From contig CAVPVK010000008.1 of NCBI GenBank assembly GCA_963709175.1, positions 1 through 64,000 of the forward strand: 64,000 nt of DNA, in the 5' to 3' direction. Shown piece by piece: positions 36,907 through 47,500 of this stretch (the stretch's first letter is position 1; each line of letters opens with the position of its first letter). The notes beneath the pieces were generated by a model. The model ran no database searches. It saw nothing but the letters and a program-made list of their open reading frames with translations, and was not told where the DNA came from. This DNA is from JANXQG01 sp963709175. Its GTDB lineage: Bacteria; Planctomycetota; Planctomycetia; Pirellulales; Thermoguttaceae. Both the position numbers and the translations under genes were made by a program.

Positions 36907-37667
36907 CGGCAAGATCGAGTTGAAGAAAGGCGAACTTACCGTCGATGCCCAGAACGTGCTGGCGACGGCCCGGCCCGAGAAGTTGATCGCGATTTCGCCC
37001 TTTCAGATTCGCACGCACATTGACCTCAAGTCGTTGGACCTCCAAAGTCCCGACCAATTGAAGGTCCTCAAGGCGGTCGGGGACGAGGCGAAGAAATTCA
37101 CCAAGGAAGCGGTCGACGAGGTGCAGAAGCTCGTCACGGACCTGAAGGCCCTCGTGAAAAAGGATGCCGAGGGTGACGCGTCGGCGGGCGGCAAGGCCAA
37201 GGCCTTGGTCGAGAAGGTTTCCGGGGAGTTGGAGGACAAGCTCCCCGACTTCGGCCGGCTCATGCGCAAGGCCGTGGAAAGGAGCCTGCGCAAGAAGCTG
37301 TCCACGACCAACAAGAGCGTCTCCACCGGCGGTTTCAAGGGCCTCAAGCTGACCGTCAAGTTCACCAGCAGCGACAACGGCCTCGACGTCGAGGTCGACG
37401 ACGAGGCGCGGAAATGGCTGGTGGCGAACAACGAGGAGATCCAATTGCAAAAGGCCAAGGCCGCCATCGCGAAGGACGGGGTCGACTCCGATCTGCTGAA
37501 TAAGTTCCGCGACAAGATCTACGAGATCAAGTGCGCACGCTTCCACCAAACACATGATGGTCGGCCTGGTGCAGGGCGACAAGTTCGCGTTGCAGGCCGT
37601 TTACGAAACCGCTGGCGGCGCCAAGACCAAGGTCGCCGGCGAGGACGTGCCGGGGTACGGCAGTTAG
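36899..37667 (+). CDS. Unrecognised protein coupled to clpV (one frame break)
   Basis: The ATG overlaps the clpV stop by eight bases, so it is almost certainly co-translated. The ~256-residue product starts with KIELKKGELTVDAQNVLAT, has a Lys/Glu-rich helical middle with a likely coiled coil (AKKFTKEAVDEVQKLVTDLK, ALVEKVSGELEDKLPDFG) and a strand-rich part (LKLTVKFTSSDNGLDVEVD). The natural C terminus is in a second frame after ~37,540 and ends GEDVPGYGS at 37667. I do not recognise a family. Candidates are a baseplate/TssK-replacing adaptor, an effector chaperone or an immunity protein. None is supported by a motif. Confidence 0.7.
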
Positions 37668-37741
37668 TTCAGTCTTGGAGGAAAAGAGCGCACGATCCCA
37701 CACTACTTCCCCCCGATAAGGCAGTTTCCCATGGGTCGCAA

Positions 37742-37927
37742 ATGGACGCTGCCCTTCTGCGAACGGTCGGTCGGCCGGCACTTGATGCCGCAATTGCCAG
37801 GCGGTATGCCGGCGACCTGGCTTGGCTTGCCGCCGATATGAGTTCCCCGTGGTGGAGCATTTCGGAGCAGAAGGAACTTACTTGGATTCAAGCATTGGAC
37901 GCCGTGTTGGCCAAGTGCGGCGTTTGA
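37742..37927 (+). CDS. Small hypothetical protein (61 aa)
   Basis: A 61-codon frame with sensible codon use follows the T6SS gene. The product has a helical segment (ALDAAIARRYAGDLAWLAAD) and an amphipathic end with several Trp (SPWWSISEQKELTWIQAL). No strong ribosome binding site is seen. It could be a small accessory or immunity protein, or chance. An alternative 36-codon frame starts at 37731. Confidence 0.3.
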   Translation: MDAALLRTVGRPALDAAIARRYAGDLAWLAADMSSPWWSISEQKELTWIQALDAVLAKCGV

Positions 37928-38048
37928 TTGTTATAGGTTGATTGGCTCCGAGTTCTTGACATCAGCCGCCAGGCACGGCAAGATTTGTGCATTTGGGCGC
38001 CAGCACGAGTCCTGTCAATTTTTCCGATTCAAGGGAGGACCAAGGTCG

Positions 38049-38799
38049 ATGGCGGTAACACGTCGCAATCTGTTGTTTTCTGTCGGGAGCGCGGCGGCGG
38101 GTCTCGCCATGCGAACATCGGAGGTTGATGAGCCCAGTGCAACTCCGCGGGCTACAAAGGGGCCACTCCCTGGGAAGATGAAAGTGATCGTTTGCGGGGG
38201 CCACCCCGGCGATGCGGAATATGGTTGCGGCGGAACCGTTGCGCGCCTGACCGCCCTCGGGCATGAAGTGGTTCTGCTTCATCTGAACGATGGCGCATGG
38301 CCCCCGACTCCCGCCGCTGCGCAAGGAAGAGGCGGCAAAGGCAGGCGAGATATTGAAGGCGCGGCTCGCCTATGCCGGACAAGTGAATGGACATGCCGTG
38401 GTCGATCAGGCTCACTACGAAAAGTTTCAAAACTTAGTGGCCGCTGAAAACCCCAATGCCGTACTGACGCAGTGGCCCATCGACAATCATCCCGACCATC
38501 GTGCGGTCTCCATGCTGGCCTACAACGCATGGCACAAACTGGGGAAGAAATTTGCGTTGTATTACTACGAGGTTTCAAACGGGGAAGACACACTGCAATT
38601 CTCGCCCAATCGTTACGTTGATATAACGGAAACCGCGGCTCAGAAACGGGCGGCCTGCTACGCCCATGCCAGCCAAACGCCGGACAGGTACTATGCGCTG
38701 CAAGACGCGGTTGCGCGATTTCGCGGTATGGAAAGCGGATTCAAACGCGCAGAAGCATTCTTGCTGCAGCTCCAAAGTCCTTTCGAGATATTGCCGTAG
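38049..38799 (+). CDS. PIG-L/LmbE family N-acetylglucosaminyl deacetylase-like protein, exported (one frame break)
   Basis: The start carries a twin-arginine-like leader (MAVTRRNLLFSVGSAAAGLA). Next come VIVCGGHPGDAEYGCGGT, the PIG-L zinc motif (usual form AHPDDE; here HPGDAE, so the catalytic Asp position is Gly-Asp-Ala shifted), and GHEVVLLHLNDG. A break near 38,320 leads to KAGEILKARLAYAGQV, VLTQWPIDNHPDHRAVSML (the second His ligand block) and YYYEVSNGED. The family removes N-acetyl groups from amino-sugars. GGGAGGA lies upstream of the ATG. It stands alone between the T6SS locus and the convergent TPR gene. Confidence 0.75.
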
Positions 38800-38972
38800 C
38801 GGCGAAATCGTCGAGCCGCACGGATTGCCGTCACATTCCACGACAAGGGACGCGCTTTGGGTCAAGGTCATGCCTGGAGAGTGGTTTTCGCTTCAAATTG
38901 AGCGGTTTTGCCTCTGGCTCGCGAAGTTCGAGGAACGGCAAAAAAAAACGGCGGACGCGACATGGCGGGTAG

Positions 38973-41900
38973 TCACCACGAGTTGAACCACCAGCGGAAA
39001 TACCATAGCCAAGGGGCAATCCCGCCGCGATAGCGGGCAACCTCTTGCCGACAATGCCGGTAAAGTCGCCGCCGGGCCGGTTCGCCCGGAAAAGAGTTAT
39101 AGGCCTTCGCCGCGCGATCCATGCGCAAGCTCACTGCGCGATATGTGGCCGCCCGCTTGGCAGCCGCGGCTGCCTCAATCTCCAACACACCCTGGACGAG
39201 CGCGGTCATGAGACTGTAGTCGGGCGGCAGTTTTCTCGTGCCTGCCCGTTCCATGAAGCGTCGGGCTGCGGCCACGTCGGCCCGCAGCACCGCGCCAGCC
39301 GCCAACAGCAGATAGTGCAAATGGTGGGCGTTCGAATCGGGCAGCCCAATGGCGTGCGTGCAAATGGCCTCCATCTCCTTGTCGTTGCCGCCGGCCCAGA
39401 AGGCCTCAGCGGCATTGACGAGCATCCAGGGTTTGGCGTCCGGTCGCTCGCGCCAATCGGCCGTCCAGGCAGCGCCAGCACGATATTGCTGCAAGACCGC
39501 CATACCGTAGGCCACCGAACCCCAAGTGTACGCCTGTTGCCTTAGCCAGGGGCGGTTCTCGCTCAAGAAACGGTCGAAAACGGAGGTCTTACGAGCTTTG
39601 ACCAGGGCTTCGATATAAGCGTAGACGGCCGTGTCGGCTCGCCGGCCATTTTGCTTGATGCCCGCGATCCATTGCTCGAACCCGCGATCGTCCTCGGCCG
39701 CGCACCACCGTGCCCAGCGACAGGCCACCTCGGCATGCACTCCTTCGCGATCGACCGCGTCGCGGAGGATTTCACCCACCTCCGTTACCCAGCCCGATTT
39801 GAACATCGCATCCGCAGCCGCATCGACTGGCCAGGTGCTCGCGCACTGGGTCATACATGCCTTAGCGAACGCCTCGCTCGCGGACGTAAGATTTTTTTGC
39901 CGCACGGCAAGCTGCACCGCGCGGCCTAAGACATATCCGCTTTGCACGTGCTTCCGCAAGATCGCCATCGTCGCGGCGGCCGCTTCCAGGTCGTTGTCCT
40001 CCATGTGCATGTCGAATAGTGCGTTGCCGGCGAATTCGTACTTGGGATTCATCGCCATCGCACGGCGATAGGCCTCCATGGCTCCCGCACGGTCTTTCGA
40101 CAGCGCGCGGGCCTGTCCCAGGCAACCGTGGCTGTATTCGTTTCGCGGCGCGATGCGGACCATGGCCTCCGCCGCTTCCAGGGAGCCTTTGGCGTCCTGG
40201 GCATCGACGCACCATTGATAGAGGCTGGACCAGCCGTCGAACATGGCGGGCGAGTTGGCCAGAACCTGCCTCATCTCGGCTATCGCCCGTTTGCGGTCGC
40301 CCTGCTGGGCGGCAATCCACGCCACGCGGGCCCGCAACTCCACGGGCGGATTCTCGCCGAAGACCGTGGGATGGCAAGCCGCATAGGCATCCTCCCAGCG
40401 CTTGGCAGCAGCCAGGCTGCGGGCCCGCAGGTCGTGGGCGTCGACGCATTCCGGGTTGAGTTCCAGGGCCTTGTCCAGGGCCGCCAAGCGGCGGTCGTGC
40501 TCGTCGGGCTGGTCGTATGCCTGGGCGGCGATCAGCCAGGAGCGGGCCTCGCCGCCGCGCTGCTGCGTAAGGGCCAGGGCTGTCTCCAAGGCCACATCGC
40601 GGCAGTTCATTTCGCGAGTCCAGCGGTTCACGCATTCCCAGGCCCTTTCGTAGCCCGGCGCAAATCCGACCACCTGGCGGACCCGTTCCAGGGCGGCCTC
40701 CTTTTCGCCCAATTGCCAGAGCGTCTCGGCCAGCATGACCTGGTTGGCTGCATCCAGGGGGGCGAACGTGGCGAGTTGCTCCAGGCGGTTGCGCGCGGCC
40801 TTGAGGTCTCCTTGCCGGACATAAGACCCGCACAACGCCCGCACTGCCGCGCCCCACTGCGGATTGATCTGGCAGGCCGTTTCCAGGGCGCGACGCTCCT
40901 CAGTGTCGTCGCCGCGGGCGCGGGCCACGCTCGCCTGGTCCAGCCAGAGCCGGGGCAGGAGCGGATAGCGCTGGGTTGCCTGGTTTATGGCCTCCCAGGC
41001 CTCGTCGCGGCGGTCCATGTTGAGCAGTTGCAGCGTCACGGCCGACCAGGCGTGCCAGAGATCGGGGCGAGTGGCGACCGCCTCCTGCAGCACCGCCAGC
41101 AACTCGGTCGAGTCGAGAATGCCATGGGCCAGTTCGCGGAAGGTGAGCAGGCCGTCGCCAAAGGTCACCTGGCGTTTCAGTTCGTCGCGGATGAAGTCGA
41201 GGGCTTCGCGGCGCTGGGCCAGCGAGTCGCAGAGCCGCAGCAGTTCGTGGGCGGCGTAGCCATTGTCGATCGCCTGCGCGTAGGGTTTGCCGCAGGCTCT
41301 CTTTGGCCTCGGCAATCCGCCCTTCGCGGCAGAGGAGAACGGCCCGCAGATGATAGGTCGGCGCCTCGTGCGGTTCCAACCGCAGCGAGACCTCGGCCTC
41401 CTGCCAGGCCTCGGCAATGCGGCGCTGGTCGACCAGGAGAAAGCCGAATTCGCGGTGCAGCCAGGCGTCGTCGGGATTGGATTGCAGGATGCGGCGGAAG
41501 ATCGGCTCGCGGATCGTCGCCGGCTCCTCGTGCAGCCGCTGGGCCCAAAGCCGATAGAGCGGCTGAAAGTGCGGAAACTTTGCCACGGCCTGCTCCAAGT
41601 GGGCCAGCCCCGCGGCACGGCCCTGCTGTTCTGCCAGGAGCGCGGCCACCGCGGAGTGGGCGTCGACCGCCAACGGTTGCATTCCCAGCAACTCCTGCCA
41701 AAGGTCCAGCGCGCGACCGCGGCGGCCTTCCAATTCCGCCAGTTGGGCGGCCGCCCGCAGCCACTGCCCGCGCGGCGCCTTCGACTCGATCTCGCCCAGC
41801 AGCGCCGCTGCCCTGGCCACGTGGATCCCACCCAGCGACGAATAGGTCTTGGCGGCGAATAGGGCAAGTTCGGCATCGCGGGGACGCCGCGCCAGTGCCT

Positions 41901-43995
41901 TGTCGATCGTCTCCATCGCCTCCTGGCTGCGGTTAAGATGCATTAACGCGGAAACGAGCGTGCGGGCCGGCTGCCACGACTTGGCCCCGAAGCGGTCGGA
42001 CCGCGAGCGGAGGAATTGCAGCGCTTCCTCGGTCCTCGTGAACCACTGGGCAGCGATGAAATACGATCTCGCGAAGTTCTCTTCCGTGTCGTTGAGGCAG
42101 GCTGCGAACCGATAGAGTTCCATGGCCTCCGCAAAGCGCCGCTGATCCCAGTAGATGCCGGCGAGGACGTAGTAGTTGCCGGCCTCGATGGGCGCGGCCC
42201 GCAATGCCCGTTTCGCCAAGAGCTCGGCATCCGGCAACCGACGCGCGTCGATCCGCAGCTCGTCGGCGTACCGTTGCAGGAATATCGGGTGGGCGCGCCG
42301 CTGGGCACAGAGGTTTTCGAAAACCGCCAGCCGGTCCCCGCGCTGGGAAAGACCGCGGAGGCAGTTCAAACGGTCCAGTTGCAGGCACGGATCGTCGCCG
42401 GCCAACTCCAGCAGCGACTCGACGGCCTCCAGCCGCTCGGCCGTGTTGGCATCGTAGCCCGCCAGTCGTGCACGGGCGTCGCGAGTGATGCGATGGCCCG
42501 GGGCCGTGGCGGCTAGATCATCGAGGATTTGCCGGGCTTCGTCGCGGCAGTGGCGGACGAGGGCCCCGTCGAAGGCGTGCAGCCGGTCCCACAAATGGGC
42601 GTCGGGCAAGGCAATGCCCTCCAGCCGCGCCGATTCCTCCTGGGGGGCCATGGCCATGCCGCGCGGGCCAAAGCCGCGATAGCGGTGCAGGATCTTGTCG
42701 GCCAGGGCCTCGCCGCAGACCCGCATGGAAGGTTCGCGGATGAGCAGAGTCCCGCGTCGGCCATCGTAGCCGATGACGGCCTGCAAGTGGCCGGCGCCGG
42801 GCTCTACGGTGGTGAACGTAAAGGGCACGCCCCGCTCGACCAGGGCCCGCGCGGATTCTTCCGTAACGGTGAACTCCCGTGCGACCCAGCCGTTGCGGCA
42901 GGCCCACTGCCGTTCATTGTAGGCCGACGTGCCGTTGTAGCAGATTTCCTCCGCCACTTGCACGTGGTCGGCCGGCTTAGACCAGAAGCGGCTAATCGCT
43001 GAGAGCGTGGCCGGCACGCAGGTCATGCGGTGTTGCTTGACGAAGCCCACGGGCAACTCGACCCGCTTGGCTTCGCGCCTTGCCGGCTCGGCCAGGCGCT
43101 GGGCAATGGTCTTGAAGAATTCTTCGCCCGATGCCTCGGCGTGGCGGATGGCCGCGGCATAATCGCCGCGGTGGTAGGCCAGGTCCGAGCGCCGGCACTC
43201 CAGCCATTTCAAAGCACCCTTTTCGGCCAGCGGCGAGAAGGCCAGCCAGCGGTCCAGGCTTTCGGCCGCCCGATCGTATTGCTTCAGCTCCATCTGAAAG
43301 GCATGTAGGATCGCTTGCAGCGAGCCGGCTTCAAAACGTGTGGCGGCCTGATTCAGTAGTTCCACGGCCTCCTCGTCGCGATCCAGGAGGGTGAGCAAGT
43401 GGCTGGTGAATTCCACGGCATGCACGTAGGTCGGATCGCTCTCCATGACCTGCCGCGCAACCTCCAGGGCCTCGGCATAGCGGTCTTCGTATTCCAGCAG
43501 GCTGCCGCGGCAGAGGCGGGCATAGGCGTTGTCGGAAGTCAATCCGATGGCCCGATCGACCAACGATTCGGCAACTGCGAAATCGCGCAGCCCTCCAGCC
43601 ATCAGGCCCCGCAGGGCATGCCAACGCGACTGGACCTCGGCGGGCGTGGCCGGGTCGGGATCGCCGGCCTCCTGAGACCACCGCCAGGCCCAATAAGGTC
43701 CGCGGCGGCGGAAGATGCGGAAGGCGTTAAAGAACCGGGCCTCGGGATCGACCGGGTCCGACCTCCAAGCCCGGCGGATCAGCCAGTTCGACAAAGTGGG
43801 CGCGGCCAGGTGGTGCGCCAGGCGGGCAGCCTGGAGGGTCTCGGCCGTGCCGGTCCAAGTGGGCAGCGGACCTAATTCTTGCGCAGCTTGAAATGCCTGC
43901 AGGAAGAGCCCTTGCTCGCCTAGCAGACGGACCTTGACGACGATCTCCGCCGGGGCGGGTTCGGTATTCCGCTGAAGTTCGCCGGTCGGTGCCAT
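38973..43995 (-). CDS. Giant TPR protein with an internal C39-like cysteine peptidase domain (one frame break)
   Basis: Two frames join near 41,288 into one ~1,674-residue protein. Most of it is tetratricopeptide-like helical repeats on both sides (e.g. NAYARLCRGSLLEYEDRYAE, AEAMELYRFAACLNDTEENF, KRAIAEMRQVLANSP, GAMEAYRRAMAMNPKYEF). At residues ~312-430 lies a papain-fold C39 domain: VGFVKQHRMTCVPATLSAI with catalytic Cys ~326, and GAGHLQAVIGYDG with His ~403, then LLIREPSM with the usual acidic/Pro region. C39 domains cleave double-glycine leaders or act as peptidases/adaptors. The ATG at 43995 has AAGGA 11 bases upstream. No signal peptide is seen. Length and repeats suggest a scaffold in a peptide-maturation or signalling complex; no precursor peptide was found. 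Confidence 0.78.
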
Positions 43996-44530
43996 TTCGT
44001 GGTGGTCCTTCAATCAATTCGCGCGGCTTTGGCGCGACATTTGCCCTTGGTTCTTGGACACGCGTCGGGCGTCGAGAGTTCAGCTTGCGAACTTCGCCGC
44101 AGACGCCCGCCTCGGTTGAGATTGGCCTGAGAACCTATCAGAGAACCGGACCAGGGCCAGTAGGAACCCAACACGACTTGGGGTTCTCGGACAGGTTCTA
44201 AGCGGTTTAGTGTAACACGACGGATGCGAGCGAGGCAACTTGGGCAGAGACAACTTGAGCAGATGGCAAGGGGCGGAAGGAGGCTGGTGGCGCCAAGTCG
44301 ATGGCAAACGTCGGTAACCGGTATTTGGACGTCATTTGACCCGCAATATAGTTTTCCACATAGCCGCCGAAAGTCGACGAGGTTCAGCGACGGCCAAATG
44401 ACCGGATTTGGGCCGTGTGCAGGGTATTCTTGACAGCCATCGGCGCCCGCGTTAGGATCGAGGTCGTTTCTCTCGATCAATATCTTTTCGATTTGGCAGG
44501 ACAGATTCGAATACTCCAGAGGATTTGTCA
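43996..44530. other. ~535-bp region between divergent giant genes, with an inverted repeat
   Basis: This holds the promoters of the TPR-C39 gene (minus) and the kinase-nSTAND gene (plus). Apart from the inverted repeat at 44130-44199 there are no supported genes; short open frames lack ribosome binding sites. No clear -35/-10 pair could be settled. Confidence 0.5.
44130..44199. repeat. 70-bp inverted-repeat element with AGAACCTGTCCGAGAACC-type ends
   Basis: The left arm (44130-44147) and right arm (44182-44199) are complementary at 16 of 18 positions around 34 bases. The size and ends suggest a miniature inverted-repeat element or the two ends of a deleted IS. Confidence 0.6.
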
Positions 44531-47500
44531 GTGGTCCGCCCAGACGATCCCACGCAGTCGAGCCCATCGCCAAGGGAACCGCCGCCTGATGCGGAGCAAG
44601 TGCGGCAGCACCTTTCAGAAGGCAGTTACGTGGGGCGGTACCGTATCTGCCGACTGCTCGGGCAGGGGGCGTTCGGACAGGTCTACCTGGCCCAAGACGA
44701 AGAGCTTGCCCGGTTGGTTGCGGTAAAGGTTCCGCATTCGCACCGCGTTGTTTGGCAGTCAAACGTCGACGCACATCTGGCCGAGGCTCGTCTTGCTGCG
44801 CGGCTGGACCACCCACAGATCGTTTCCGTCCTCGATTGTGGCCGGACCGTCGACGGTCGTTGCTTCTTTGTCTCGAATTATATTGAAGGAACCAGCCTGG
44901 CCGTCTGCATGGGGCGGCAGCGAATCGAGCGTCGCGCAGCCGTCGAGTTAGTCACCGGCCTCGCCGAGGCCCTCCACCATGCGGCATTTGCGCGGGGTTG
45001 TCCATCGCGACGTCAAGCCGAGCAATGTACTTTTGGACTCGACGGGCAAGGCGTTCCTCACCGATTTCGGCCTGGCGCTAGGAGACGAGGACGTGGGCGA
45101 CCGCGGGGGTGTCGTGGGCACGATCTGCTACATGAGCCCGGAGCAGGCCCGCGGCGAAGGGCACCGCGTGGATGGCCGGTCGGACGTCTTCTCGTTGTGC
45201 GTGATGCTCTATGAGTTGCTGGCCGGCCGTCGGCCTTTCCCGGCCAAGACGGCCGCAGAGTTCTTCGACCAGGTTGCCGCCTTGGAGCCGCGGCCACTAC
45301 GTCAACTCGATGATACGATTCCCAGGGAACTGGAGCGGATCTGCCTCAAGGGGCTATCCAAACGCGTCGTGGACCGCTATAGCACGGCCAAGGACTTGGC
45401 GGAGGACCTGCGTTTATTCCTGGCCGAACTGCCCGCCGTGGCCGCCGTGGAGCCGCGGACGGGGGACTCGGCAACCGACGACAACGCGGCCTCGCCACCC
45501 TTGGCGTCGGACTTGAACTGCCGAGTACCGATCATCCCCAAGGGGCTCCGCGCCTATGACGCCGAGGACGCCGACTTCTTCCTCGAACTGCTCCCCGGGC
45601 CCCGCGACCGGCACGGGCTGCCCGAATCCCTGCTCTTCTGGAAACGGCGGATCGAAAGCATTGATCCGGACGAAACTTTTGCCGTTGGCTTGATGTACGG
45701 GCCGAGCGGCTGCGGCAAGACGTCGATCGTCCGCGCCGGGCTTGTGCCCCGGCTCGCCGGCAGCGTGTGCGTGGCCTATTGCGAAGCGGACCCGCAGGCT
45801 ACCGAGTCGCGCCTGCTCCGCCGCCTGCGGTTCCTCTGCCCGGAGTTGCCCGAACTCGGTCTGAAGGACAGTTTGGCGCTGGTGCGACGCAATCCGCAGC
45901 TCGCGCAGGGCCGCAAAATACTCCTGATCCTCGACCAGTTTGAGCAATGGTTCAGCGCGTATCAGGCGCGCAGCAGCCCGAACTGGTCCAAGCCCTGCGG
46001 CAATGCGACGGGAAATCGCTGAGTTGCCTGATCATGGTCCGAGACGACTTCTGGCTGGCAGTCAGCCGGTTCCTGCACGAACTGGAGGTTCCACTGCTCG
46101 AAGGACACAACAGCGCGCTGGTCGATCTGTTCGACAAGCAGCACGCGGGCAAGGTCCTCCGTGCGATGGGACGGGCTTTCGGTTCGCTCCCGGCGGGGGA
46201 ATTGGACCGGCAGCAACTGGCTTTTCTCGATCGGGCGGTCGACGGCCTGGCGGAAGGCGACCGGGTCATGTGCGTACGATTGGCCTTGTTCGCCGAGATG
46301 ATGAGAAGCCGGCCATGGACGCCGGCCGAACTCCGAGCGGTCGGTGGAGTGACGGGCATTGGCGTCCGCTTCCTGGAGGAGACCTTCTGCGGCCCCGCCG
46401 CTCCGCCCCAGCGCCGCTTCCACGAGAAAGCGGCGCGGGCGGTGTTGGAATCGCTCCTGCCCCAGGCGCGAATCCGAGATCAAGGAGCGAACGCGATCCT
46501 GCGCTGAAATGTTGTCCGCGTCGGGCTATGCTTCGCGCCCGGCCGACTTCGAAACCCTGCTGCGAATCCTCGATCGGGACCTGCGGCTCATTACCCCAGC
46601 CGAACCTGAAGGGGAGGCCGGCGAGGCGGGACTACCGGGTGAGACTGCCGCAGAGCAGACCTTGTATCAATTGACGCACGACTACCTGGTCCCGTCGTTG
46701 CGACAGTGGCTGCGCGAGAAACGATCCCAGACGTTGCGCGGCGGCGCAGAACTCTGCCTGGCCGAACGCGTACGCCGCTGGGAAGCCAATCCCGAGGCCC
46801 GGCAATTGCCGTCGTGGTGGGAATGGCTACGCATCTGCGCGCTGACCCCGTCCGCCGCATGGAGCCAACCGCAGCAGACGCTGATGCGCGCCGCGCGCCG
46901 GCATTACCTGCGGCGCGCGGCGGTATGGTGTACTCTGGTCGCCGCGGTGTCGCTGGCCGGCACGGCAATGTTCGCGCACTACCACGCGGCAGCCCTTGTG
47001 GACCGGCTCCTGTCGTCGGGGACGCGCAGCGCCCCTGACCATGTCCGCCAACTGCGACTGTATTACCCCTGGGCCCGACCGCTGTTGGTTGCGGCCATCG
47101 ACAACAAGGAGACGGACGACAGGAGAAGACTAAATGCCCGGCTGGGGCTCTTGCCCGTCGATCCGAGCCAGGTCGCTTTCCTGCAGGGTTCGCTTTTGGA
47201 ATTGCCCGGTGCGAGCGAATTGCAGATGGTATGCAAGGCGCTCGAACCCTGCCGACCGGACCTGATTGAGGGTTTCTGGGAGCGTGTCGGCGACCCATCC
47301 CTAAGTACAAAGAAACGCTTCCGCGCGGCCTGCGCGCTGGCCATTTGGGCGCCGTCGGACCCGCGCTGGAGCGAACATGCCAAGGAGGTGGCGGCCTGGC
47401 TGGTATCGGAGGGCTCGATCGAATGGGCAGAGGCGTTGCGTCCGGAAGCCGCACGGCTCGTCAAACCAATTATCGATCTTTATGGGCGCAGCAATCGCCG

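Noticed and set aside
34684..36912. 742-codon minus-strand open frame opposite clpV
   Set aside because: It is antisense to a gene with complete AAA motifs; its product is His/Leu/Gly-rich with no domain, typical of GC-rich shadow frames.
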